7,014 nucleotides of DNA from an uncultured Collinsella sp. (GCA_900545905.1 URBA01000077.1:1-7014); one strand, 5' to 3'. Shown: positions 1 through 5,257, counted from the first letter of the stretch. Notes: generated by a model not told the origin, from the sequence alone. Translations and numbers: made by a program.

Positions 1-429
1 ATGGAGTGCGGCGTCGCTGCCAAGCGCGATCTCAAAAAGGGTCGTATATCGCCGGCGGTTGAGCGCCTGATCGAGTGCAATATTCTGCTCTCGGGTGTTG
101 GCTTTGAGAGCGGTGGCCTAGCGCTTGCCCATGCCATCGCCAATGGCCTGACGATTCTGCCCGAGTGCAAGGCCATGCATGGTGAGGCCGTAGCGTTTGG
201 CCTGGTGGTGCAGCTGCGCCTGGAGCGTGCACCCGAGCTTGATCAGGTGCTCGAGTTTTGCCAGCGTGTTGGTCTGCCGACGACGCTCGAGGATCTGGGC
301 CTTGGCGAGATTTCCGATGCCGACCTGCAGAGTGTTGCAAATGCGGCCTTTAGAAACGAGCGTAATATGGCCAACGAGCAGGCCAAGGTGACCAAACAAA
401 AGCTCGTGCAGCTCATGTGCGAGGCATAG
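1..429 (+). CDS. gldA: Glycerol dehydrogenase (GldA-like iron-containing alcohol dehydrogenase), C-terminal part, cut by window edge
   Basis: This is the last 142 residues of a GldA-type enzyme, which oxidises glycerol to dihydroxyacetone with NAD+ in the cytoplasm. The family is usually about 360-370 residues, so the first ATG of the window is almost certainly an internal Met and the N-terminal NAD-binding domain lies outside. Visible family hallmarks are LLSGVGFESGG (about residues 29-39), AHAIANG with His44, and MHGEAVAFG with His60. The two histidines fit the metal ligands of the C-terminal helical domain. VGLPTTLEDLG (90-100) is also typical. The frame is open to a TAG at 427-429. The next gene starts 151 bp downstream behind its own likely promoter, so the two need not share a transcript. 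A related polyol dehydrogenase of the same superfamily is the main alternative. Confidence 0.85.
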   Translation: MECGVAAKRDLKKGRISPAVERLIECNILLSGVGFESGGLALAHAIANGLTILPECKAMHGEAVAFGLVVQLRLERAPELDQVLEFCQRVGLPTTLEDLGLGEISDADLQSVANAAFRNERNMANEQAKVTKQKLVQLMCEA

Positions 430-436
430 TTTGGCG

Positions 437-460
437 CTTGATTGACCTTGTGCAATCGAG
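437..460 (+). terminator. Weak stem-loop after gldA
   Basis: CTTGATTG (437-444) pairs with CAATCGAG (453-460), giving 8 bp with one G-U pair and an 8-nt loop, 7 nt after the gldA stop. No T-run follows (the next bases are GCGGCG). It may mark the transcript end or serve as a 3' stabilising hairpin, but an intrinsic terminator is not demonstrated. Confidence 0.25.
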
Positions 461-534
461 GCGGCGATAGGCCATAGGCTATTTGTCCCAAAGGTGCTCC
501 GCGTGTAATTTGCCCGAGGCACGGGCCGATGGCG

Positions 535-540
535 TATCAT
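535..540 (+). promoter_or_regulatory. Possible -10 box for the four-cluster iron-sulfur gene
   Basis: TATCAT lies in a short AT-rich island (534-549) inside GC-rich sequence, about 40 nt before the ATG at 581. The best upstream hexamer, TTGCCC at 510-515, sits 19 bp away, which is longer than ideal. The call is based on composition and position only. Confidence 0.3.
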
Positions 541-565
541 TATCTATCGCTTGTTTGCACTGCTC

Positions 566-574
566 AGGGAGGGG
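566..574 (+). promoter_or_regulatory. Ribosome binding site fixing the ATG at 581
   Basis: AGGGAGGGG ends 6 nt before the ATG at 581. The frame is also open from a TTG at 551, but that codon has no such site, so translation is placed at 581. Confidence 0.75.
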
Positions 575-580
575 CCGCGC

Positions 581-1834
581 ATGGCGCAGGAACACGATCT
601 GTTTGATGACATTATCGAGATCAGCAAGGGTTTCGATTTCCTTAAAAACCCGCTTGGCGGCGTGACTGACGCGCTCGATCCGTCGACGCCGCAGTGGAAT
701 CCTGCCGACTACAAGGAGCGCCCGCGCGGCAACACCATTCCGTGCCTGACCTGCAAAAACGAAAAGAGCGGTTGCACCGCGTGCATGGACGTGTGCCCGG
801 TCAACGCTATCGAGGTCGAGGAAGACGCCATCGAGATCCTCGACTCCTGTCGCAAGTGCGGCCTGTGCGCCGCTGCCTGTCCGACCGAGGCGATCATCTC
901 GCCGCGCCTGGCGCCTAAAAACCTGTATGACGATATCGTCTCCGCTGCTACGAGCCACGAGACCGCCTACGTCACCTGCACACGCGCCCTCAAGCGCATG
1001 CCGCGCGAAAACGAGGTCGTCGTTGCCTGCGTGGGCGATATTACGGCCGAGACCTGGTTCTCGGTGCTGGCAGACTATCCCAACGTGAGCGTCTACCTGC
1101 CGCTGGGCGTGTGCGATAAGTGCCGCAACACCGGTGGCGAGGATATTCTGGGCGAGGCCATCGCCACTGCCGAGGAGTGGGCCGGTACGGGTATGGGCCT
1201 GGAGGTCGACCCCAAGAGTCTCAAATGCCACAAGCGCCGCGAGTACGAGCGCAAGGAGTACATGGAAAAGATCGCCCGCACCACGGGCCTAACCGTGACC
1301 AAGCTCAACCCAGCGACGGCGGCACTGGCCTCGGTGACGCAGAAGCTGAAGGCGCATCGCCACCAGATTACCCAGCTCGAGCGCACACTCAACACCATGT
1401 GCGGCACCACGACGGCCAAACGCCGCCGTTCGCTTACGCACGGCCGTCAGCTGGTGCTCTCAACACTGCAAAACCATCCGGAGCTTGCCCAGAATATACA
1501 GGTGAGCACGCCGGAGTGCGACTTTGACAAGTGCACGTCGTGCGGCGAGTGCGTTAACGTGTGCCCCACGTTTGCCTGCGATCTGGTGGGAAGCGGCCGC
1601 TTTGCACTGGAGTCCACGTATTGCCTGGGCTGCGGCGCCTGCGTCAAGGTATGCCCCGAGCATGCGCTCAAGCTGGTCGAGCACGATGCGTCCAATCTGG
1701 TCGTTGTCGACCCCGAGGCCGAGGAAAAGGCCGCTCAGAAGGCGAAGGCTCACGAAGAAGCTGAGAAGGTTAAGGCCGAGGCAAAGGCCAAGCTCGACAA
1801 GATACTCGACCAAGTGGAGAAGCTCGCGGACTAG
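581..1834 (+). CDS. Four-cluster [4Fe-4S] ferredoxin-type protein with a cysteine-rich centre
   Basis: This 417-residue protein has two pairs of ferredoxin motifs flanking a long middle region. Cluster motif 1 is Cys58-x6-Cys65-x2-Cys68-x3-Cys72-Pro, with an extra Cys55. Motif 2 is Cys90, 93, 96, 100-Pro. Motif 3 is Cys318, 321, 324, 328-Pro, with Cys313 just before it. Motif 4 is Cys348, 351, 354, 358-Pro. The middle holds Cys133, Cys150, a CxxC pair (Cys178/Cys181 in GVCDKCRNTGGED), Cys216 and Cys274. It contains an apparent alpha/beta stretch, VVVACVGDITAETWF (146-160), then VSVYLPLGVCDKC. The last 40 residues (about 378-417) are Lys/Glu/Ala-rich and probably form a charged helix or coiled coil. 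No signal peptide, Tat motif or membrane segment is seen, so it should be cytoplasmic. The role is presumably intracellular electron transfer. I do not recognise the middle domain or a partner, and no hydrogenase or oxidoreductase subunit is adjacent. The start is chosen by the strong ribosome binding site. Confidence 0.85.
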   Translation: MAQEHDLFDDIIEISKGFDFLKNPLGGVTDALDPSTPQWNPADYKERPRGNTIPCLTCKNEKSGCTACMDVCPVNAIEVEEDAIEILDSCRKCGLCAAACPTEAIISPRLAPKNLYDDIVSAATSHETAYVTCTRALKRMPRENEVVVACVGDITAETWFSVLADYPNVSVYLPLGVCDKCRNTGGEDILGEAIATAEEWAGTGMGLEVDPKSLKCHKRREYERKEYMEKIARTTGLTVTKLNPATAALASVTQKLKAHRHQITQLERTLNTMCGTTTAKRRRSLTHGRQLVLSTLQNHPELAQNIQVSTPECDFDKCTSCGECVNVCPTFACDLVGSGRFALESTYCLGCGACVKVCPEHALKLVEHDASNLVVVDPEAEEKAAQKAKAHEEAEKVKAEAKAKLDKILDQVEKLAD

Positions 1835-1861
1835 CTAGCGACCCCAATCTCTGCTTCATTT

Positions 1862-1905
1862 GCGCCGCCGTGGTGTCCGGATTAGCCCGGATGCTGCGGC
1901 GGCGC
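1862..1905 (+). terminator. Long GC-rich hairpin between the iron-sulfur gene and ychF
   Basis: The stem is 19 continuous pairs: GCGCCGCCG at 1862-1870 pairs with CGGCGGCGC at 1897-1905, and the inner pairing runs on to GG/CC at 1879-1880/1887-1888 around a 6-nt ATTAGC loop. Four pairs are G-U on the plus strand and would be A-C mismatches on the other, so the structure makes sense as plus-strand RNA. It begins 28 nt after the iron-sulfur gene stop and probably ends that transcript, but TATACTTATA follows rather than a T-run. It abuts the likely ychF -10 box. Confidence 0.5.
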
Positions 1906-1911
1906 TATACT
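1906..1911 (+). promoter_or_regulatory. Likely -10 box of ychF
   Basis: TATACT (5 of 6 matches to TATAAT) lies immediately after the hairpin and 37 bp before the GTG start. A candidate -35, TTAGCC at 1882-1887, matches TTGACA at only 3 positions with an 18-bp spacer and falls in the hairpin loop and upper stem. A second AT-rich hexamer, TTATAC at 1911-1916, overlaps. Confidence 0.4.
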
Positions 1912-1948
1912 TATACGGTTTGAAGTACCTGTACCAAAAGGAGCTGTC

Positions 1949-3025
1949 GTGTCCCTTTCCATCGGTATCGTGGGCCTGCCCAACGTGGGCAAGTCGACGC
2001 TGTTCACCGCGCTTACCAAAAAGACCGGCCTTGCCGCCAACTACCCGTTTGCCACGATCGACCCCAACGTGGGTATCGTCGACGTGCCCGATAGCCGCTT
2101 GCAAAAGCTTGCCGACATCGTTAACCCGGGCCGCATTGTGCCGGCGACGGTCGAGTTCGTCGACATCGCAGGTCTGGTGAAGGGCGCTAACGAGGGCGAG
2201 GGCCTGGGCAACCAGTTCCTGGCCAACATTCGCGAGACCGATGCCATCTGCGAGGTCGTGCGCTACTTTAAGGACCCCAACGTCATGCGTGAGGTGGGCC
2301 GCACGGGCGAGTTCGTCGATCCCGCCGGCGATGCCGACACCATCATGACCGAGCTCATCCTGGCCGACATGGGCACGCTCGAGAAGCAGCTGCCTAAGCT
2401 CGAGAAGGAGGCCAAGCGCGACAAGGAGCTCATGCCCAAGTTCGAGGTCGCCAAGCGCCTGCTTGCCTGGCTCAACGAGGGCAAGCGCGCCGCATCCATG
2501 GAGATGACCGACGAGGAACGTGCCGCCGCCAAGGGGCTGTTCCTGCTCACCATGAAGCCCATCCTGTATGTGGCCAACGTGGACGAGGATATGCTCAACG
2601 ACGACCTGGCGCCCATCGATGGCGTCAAGCCGTTGCCCATCTGCGCCAAGATTGAGGCCGAGCTTTCCGAGCTCGATCCCGAGGACGCCGCCGACTACCT
2701 GGAGAGCCTGGGCCTGGAACAGCCCGGTCTGGACGTGCTCGCGCAGGCGGCCTATAAGCTGCTCGGTCTGCAGTCGTTCTTTACGGCCGGCGAGATGGAG
2801 GTCAAGGCCTGGACGGTTCGTCAGGGCGCGACCGCCCCGCAGGCCGCCGGCGTCATCCACACCGATTTTGAGCGCGGCTTTATTAAGGCCGAGGTCATTG
2901 GCTATGACGACTACATCGAGCTCGGCGGTGAGCAGGGCGCCAAGGCCGCCGGCAAACTGCGTATTGAGGGCAAGGACTATGTCATGGCCGATGGCGACGT
3001 CGTGCACTTCCGCTTTAACGTGTAA
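1949..3025 (+). CDS. ychF: YchF/OLA1-family P-loop NTPase (redox-regulated ATPase YchF)
   Basis: This 358-residue protein is close to the usual ~363 of YchF, a ribosome-associated Obg-family NTPase that often prefers ATP. The G1 P-loop is GLPNVGKST (9-17), followed by the G2-region segment NYPFATIDPNVG (31-42). G3 is DIAGLVKGANEGEGLGNQFL (72-91). The G4 position reads NVDE (210-213) instead of NKxD, the family's known deviation linked to relaxed nucleotide specificity. A helical region (about 130-200) leads into a C-terminal TGS domain (about 275-358) containing HTDFERGFIKAEVIGYDDY. The start is GTG at 1949, preceded by AAAAGGAG (1936-1943) with a 5-nt spacer; the product begins MSLSIGIVGLPNVGKST, as expected. 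Nothing is truncated. The family is implicated in translation and stress responses. A small membrane protein follows after 11 bp and is probably co-transcribed. Confidence 0.97.
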   Translation: MSLSIGIVGLPNVGKSTLFTALTKKTGLAANYPFATIDPNVGIVDVPDSRLQKLADIVNPGRIVPATVEFVDIAGLVKGANEGEGLGNQFLANIRETDAICEVVRYFKDPNVMREVGRTGEFVDPAGDADTIMTELILADMGTLEKQLPKLEKEAKRDKELMPKFEVAKRLLAWLNEGKRAASMEMTDEERAAAKGLFLLTMKPILYVANVDEDMLNDDLAPIDGVKPLPICAKIEAELSELDPEDAADYLESLGLEQPGLDVLAQAAYKLLGLQSFFTAGEMEVKAWTVRQGATAPQAAGVIHTDFERGFIKAEVIGYDDYIELGGEQGAKAAGKLRIEGKDYVMADGDVVHFRFNV

Positions 3026-3036
3026 GGGCGACGCAT

Positions 3037-3420
3037 ATGTTTAAATACGGCAAAAAAGCTGGCTACATGGGTATTGCGCTGCTCGTACTTGCGGTGATTC
3101 CGCTGGTGGTCGCAGCGTGCGTTATCCCCAACATTGGTCCCGAGGTGGCAACGAAGTTTAACGCCGCCGGCGAGGTGACGCGCTGGGGCAAGAGCTACGA
3201 GTTGCTGGCGCTGCCGGTGCTCAACCTGCTGCTGAGCGTGGCGACGTACTTTACGGCGGGACGCCAGGCTAAAAACAATGATGACTCCGCCGCCATGGCG
3301 CGCATCGTGTGCGAACGCTACCTGCGCAACGGTTGCATCACGGGTGTGTTCCTCAACGTGATCAACGTTTACTTTATGTACTCGGCGATTACCGGAACGG
3401 GCTTTGGCTTTGGTTTCTAG
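3037..3420 (+). CDS. Small DUF1648/SdpI-like membrane protein
   Basis: This 127-residue protein has three predicted transmembrane stretches, at about residues 9-30, 54-73 and 98-119. Between the first two lies the segment VATKFNAAGEVTRWGKSYEL (37-56). It fits the DUF1648 signature, a short extracytoplasmic loop of the type '..P.HFN..G..DRWG.K' found at the N-terminus of SdpI-like immunity proteins. Full SdpI proteins are longer, with an added SdpI domain; here only the DUF1648-like part is present, so an immunity role is not supported. The start has a near Shine-Dalgarno AAGGG (3024-3028) that overlaps the ychF stop codon, and the 11-bp gap suggests translation from the ychF mRNA. The sequence ends in a Gly/Phe repeat (GTGFGFGF). 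Function is unknown. Confidence 0.75.
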   Translation: MFKYGKKAGYMGIALLVLAVIPLVVAACVIPNIGPEVATKFNAAGEVTRWGKSYELLALPVLNLLLSVATYFTAGRQAKNNDDSAAMARIVCERYLRNGCITGVFLNVINVYFMYSAITGTGFGFGF

Positions 3421-3429
3421 CTTGTCCTT

Positions 3430-3819
3430 TTAGGCAACGAGTCTGCACATATATTCAATGGCTGCTGCGAGGCCGCCGCTCGATCGTGGTTTAAAGACCA
3501 TGTCGGCGGCGGCCTCGTTTTCGTATCCGGCGCCGCGAAGGGCGAGTGCGATACCGGCTTCCAGGAGAAGGGGCAGACCGCGTTGGGTGGTTGCGATTAC
3601 GGCAGCCTGATTGAGCGAGCAGCTGTGCGCTTGGCATTGGATGGCAAGTTCACCTTGCGCCGGGCAAGGGACCAGAACGGCGGCGACGCGACTTGATAGC
3701 AATGCAAATGCTGTGCGCTCATCGGGCGAAAGGCATTCGGCTTCAACGACGACGAGCTTGGGCGGTGCGCTGTTTGTGCGAAGCGTGGCTCGGTACATGC
3801 GGACCGAAGAACCCGACAT
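3430..3819 (-). CDS. Small HAD-like protein without recognisable catalytic motifs
   Basis: This 129-residue cytoplasmic protein is not a family I can name with certainty. Residues about 73-124 resemble the C-terminal end of Cof-type HAD phosphatases: LPLLLEAGIALAL (82-94) aligns with the LPMLEAAGIGVAM type, and EAAADMVFKPRSSGGLAAAI (102-121) aligns with the usual 'aAD.V...GG.A.AIE' ending. Where an active HAD has its metal motif GDxxND just before 'LPM', this protein reads ATTQRG (76-81). The N-terminal strand KLVVVEAECL (21-30) could match 'klvvfDlDGTL' with both aspartates changed to glutamate (Glu26, Glu28), but this is speculative. Full Cof enzymes are about 260-280 residues with a cap domain, which is missing here. 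The start is ATG at 3819, set by AGGAG 6 nt upstream; a longer frame to 3843 lacks such a site. It diverges from an XRE regulator across a perfect palindrome. It ends 9 bp from the convergent DUF1648 gene. Confidence 0.65.
   Translation of the reverse strand: MSGSSVRMYRATLRTNSAPPKLVVVEAECLSPDERTAFALLSSRVAAVLVPCPAQGELAIQCQAHSCSLNQAAVIATTQRGLPLLLEAGIALALRGAGYENEAAADMVFKPRSSGGLAAAIEYMCRLVA
3468..3521 (+). terminator. Intrinsic terminator of the ychF/DUF1648 transcript, inside the opposite-strand gene
   Basis: CGAGGCCGCCGC (3468-3479) pairs perfectly with GCGGCGGCCTCG (3506-3517) and is followed at once by TTTT (3518-3521). The 26-nt interval can fold further through CGA/TCG and TGGT/ACCA pairs. 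It lies 48 nt after the stop at 3420. Read on the minus strand the same hairpin is not followed by a T-run, so it acts best on plus-strand transcripts. Confidence 0.55.
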
Positions 3820-3825
3820 AGAAAA

Positions 3826-3830
3826 CTCCT
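3826..3830 (-). promoter_or_regulatory. Ribosome binding site fixing the minus-strand start at 3819
   Basis: Read on the minus strand, AGGAG stands 6 nt before the ATG whose complement is at 3817-3819. It overlaps the upstream end of the longer possible frame, so it decides the shorter start. Confidence 0.7.
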
Positions 3831-3841
3831 GTGTATTCGGC

Positions 3842-3867
3842 AAAACGTAAACTATAGTTTACGTTTT
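3842..3867. promoter_or_regulatory. Perfect 26-bp palindrome: likely operator and divergent promoter
   Basis: The half-site AAAACGTAAACTA (3842-3854) is followed directly by its exact reverse complement (3855-3867). The centre ACTATAGT gives a TATAGT -10-like box on the plus strand (3853-3858) and another on the minus strand (3851-3856). It lies 22 bp from the HAD-like start and 28 bp from the XRE start. Its symmetry and position suit binding by a dimeric XRE protein, most simply the adjacent one, with repression of both genes. The -35 regions are poor on both sides. A hairpin function is less likely because the site would sit upstream of or at the transcript starts. Confidence 0.7.
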
Positions 3868-3895
3868 TGTTCAGCTCCATTTCAAACTCGGCTGC

Positions 3896-4111
3896 ATGGA
3901 CGAACGTGCGAAACAGATTCTTGGCAGGCGGGTCGAAGAGACACGCAGGGACCTTGGTATCTCCAAGGTTGATTTTTGTGTGGCGACAGGAATCAGCCGA
4001 CCCTACCTCGACCGAATCGAAGATGGGACGGCAAATTTCACGCTCAAGGTTCTATTTAAGATCGCACCCGCACTCGGTATGACGGTGTCAGAGCTTCTTG
4101 AGGGTATCTAA
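3896..4111 (+). CDS. Small XRE-family helix-turn-helix regulator
   Basis: This 71-residue protein is a single XRE/Cro-C1 DNA-binding domain. GISKVDFCVATG (21-32) supplies the first helix of the HTH, and ISRPYLDRIEDGTANFTL (33-50) the recognition helix and the following turn. KVLFKIAPALGMTVSELLEG (51-70) is the usual last helices. There is no sensor or catalytic domain, so it is probably a small homodimeric repressor. Its size and layout resemble controller proteins and compact antitoxin-type regulators, but no restriction or toxin gene is visible. The ATG at 3896 is the only reasonable start before an in-frame stop at 3848-3850. No clear ribosome binding site precedes it, so it may be weakly translated. 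Five of seven Arg codons are AGG, CGG or CGA, unlike the CGC/CGT use in ychF, hinting at transfer. It probably controls itself and the divergent HAD-like gene through the palindrome. Confidence 0.85.
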   Translation: MDERAKQILGRRVEETRRDLGISKVDFCVATGISRPYLDRIEDGTANFTLKVLFKIAPALGMTVSELLEGI

Positions 4112-4123
4112 TAGGGGATACCC
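4102..4123. repeat. Short inverted repeat between convergent XRE and ansA genes
   Basis: GGGTATC (4102-4108) pairs with GATACCC (4117-4123) across 8 nt, overlapping the XRE stop codon and 13 bp from the ansA stop. No T-run follows on either strand, so it could be a weak bidirectional end structure at most. Confidence 0.3.
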
Positions 4124-4136
4124 GCCGACAGCTGAA

Positions 4137-5150
4137 TTACGCCATCGGGATGCGGTCGTGGTTGACTTGGCTGTAGAACAGACGCTGAATCTCAGCCGCA
4201 TCGCGTGACTGGCCGAGCGCCCACATGGTTTTGGCCACGAGCGTCTCGGTGGTCATGTCATCGCCGCGCAGAATGCCCGGATGATCGGCGTAAGCACGGC
4301 CAACCTCATAAACGCCCAGATCGAGGCCCTCTTCGGGGACCTGCGTGGTCATAACGACGGTGCGACCCGAATCGACCCAGCGGAAAATTGCCTCTTGGAA
4401 CGACTCGCCCGACTCACCAAACTCGGGGATACCGCCAATGCCAAAGGTCTCTAGGATTACAGCGTCGTAGCTATCGGCAAGGGCGTCCAGAATGCCTGGG
4501 TTCACGCCGGGCGTGAGCTTAAGGACAAACACGCGCGGGTCGATGCTGTCGTAGAAACGAACCGGGTTCTCGTTCTGGTGAGTGCCGTGGAGTCCGTTGC
4601 GAACGATGCGGTCGTTGCGGATATAGGCAATGGGCGGATAGTTGACGCTAATGAACGCATTAAAGCTCATGGTGCGCTGCTTGCGGGCACGCGTGCCGGC
4701 AATGGCGACGCCGCCAAACACGATCGAGACGTCGTGCGAGTGCTCGTCGAGCGCATAGAGCAGGCTTTGGTACAGGTTGAGCTTGGCATCGGTAAAGGGG
4801 TTGCCCATGGGCTTTTGCGAACCGGTGAGCACGATGGGCTTAGGACTGTCCTGGATCAAGTAGGAGAGCGCCGCGGCCGTGTAGCTCATGGTGTCGGTGC
4901 CGTGCAGAATCACGAAGCCGTCGTGGTCGGCATAACCCTCGACAATGACGTCGCGGATACGCATCCAGTCGCTCGGGCGCATGTTGGTGCTGTCGATGTT
5001 CATGGGCTGCACGACGTCGAGCTCGCAGAGCCCCGAGATCTCGGGGACGCTCTGGGCGAGCTCCTCACCGGTCAGGGCGGGGGAGAGGCCGTTGCCGTCC
5101 TCGGTCGATGCGATGGTGCCGCCCGTGGCGATGAGAAGGATGCGCTTCAT
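4137..5150 (-). CDS. ansA: Type I (cytoplasmic) L-asparaginase
   Basis: This 337-residue protein hydrolyses L-asparagine to aspartate and ammonia. The first signature IATGGTIAS (7-15) carries the nucleophile Thr12. The second signature, LHGTDTMSYTAAALSYL (82-98), carries the Thr85-Asp86 pair of the second catalytic set. NIDSTNM (51-57) gives the substrate-binding Asp-Ser region. A Lys in AGTRARK (157) is the probable catalytic lysine. TGSQKPMG (109-116) is also typical. The protein starts directly at the first beta strand with no signal peptide, and the length fits the AnsA type rather than secreted AnsB. The start is the ATG complementing 5148-5150, preceded by AGGA with an 8-nt spacer. An upstream extension of the frame to 5222 is rejected because it would add residues before the conserved MKRILLIATGG start. 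It is convergent with the XRE gene and divergent from guaA. Confidence 0.95.
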   Translation of the reverse strand: MKRILLIATGGTIASTEDGNGLSPALTGEELAQSVPEISGLCELDVVQPMNIDSTNMRPSDWMRIRDVIVEGYADHDGFVILHGTDTMSYTAAALSYLIQDSPKPIVLTGSQKPMGNPFTDAKLNLYQSLLYALDEHSHDVSIVFGGVAIAGTRARKQRTMSFNAFISVNYPPIAYIRNDRIVRNGLHGTHQNENPVRFYDSIDPRVFVLKLTPGVNPGILDALADSYDAVILETFGIGGIPEFGESGESFQEAIFRWVDSGRTVVMTTQVPEEGLDLGVYEVGRAYADHPGILRGDDMTTETLVAKTMWALGQSRDAAEIQRLFYSQVNHDRIPMA

Positions 5151-5158
5151 GCTGGTAT

Positions 5159-5162
5159 TCCT
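5159..5162 (-). promoter_or_regulatory. Ribosome binding site fixing the ansA start
   Basis: Read on the minus strand, AGGA stands 8 nt before the ATG at 5150, supporting the start that gives MKRILLIATGG as the N-terminus. Confidence 0.6.
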
Positions 5163-5201
5163 ATCGTATTTGCCGCCGCAGAGGCGGAGTCGTTCGGCAG
5201 T

Positions 5202-5229
5202 ATTGTGGCACAGGGCGTCCAATGTTCAA
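5202..5229 (-). promoter_or_regulatory. Candidate ansA promoter
   Basis: On the minus strand, TTGAAC (complement of 5224-5229) and CACAAT (complement of 5202-5207) are separated by 16 bp. Each matches the sigma-70 consensus at 4 of 6 positions. A start near 5195 would give an untranslated leader of about 45 nt. The -35 box lies in one arm of the neighbouring inverted repeat. Confidence 0.4.
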
Positions 5230-5257
5230 ACGTATTACATCATCTGTAACGTTTGAA
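5225..5257. promoter_or_regulatory. Interrupted inverted repeat between ansA and guaA, possible operator
   Basis: TTCAAACGT (5225-5233) is matched by its exact reverse complement ACGTTTGAA (5249-5257). Inside, TTACA (5235-5239) and TGTAA (5245-5249) form a second pair of arms around TCATC, offset by 2 nt. The left arm covers the likely ansA -35 box, and the right arm contains TTGAAA read towards guaA. This fits a regulator-binding site for one or both genes; the regulator is unknown. Alternatively it could be an RNA hairpin if transcription begins outside it. Confidence 0.45.

Noticed and set aside
479..1231. A 250-residue minus-strand open frame over the iron-sulfur gene
   Set aside because: It overlaps a gene with clear cysteine motifs and a strong ribosome binding site, and shows no domain of its own.
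1856..3007. A 383-residue minus-strand open frame antisense to ychF
   Set aside because: It is the GC-rich mirror of ychF. Its product is low-complexity (Leu, Gly, Ala, His) with no domain, while ychF is fully conserved on the plus strand.
3037..3420. SdpI-type immunity protein of a toxin-immunity pair
   Set aside because: Only the DUF1648-like part is present, the SdpI domain is missing, and no SdpC-like toxin or SdpR-like regulator is adjacent in operon order.
3611..3850. A 79-residue plus-strand open frame opposite the HAD-like gene
   Set aside because: No domain or ribosome binding site. The minus-strand frame has both a good start and family resemblance.
3896..4111. Restriction-modification controller protein or antitoxin
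   Set aside because: Size and fold are compatible, but no methylase, nuclease or known toxin family lies in the window, so only a generic XRE regulator is called.
4578..5249. A 223-residue plus-strand open frame over ansA
   Set aside because: It is a shadow of the conserved asparaginase frame; no ribosome binding site or domain supports it.
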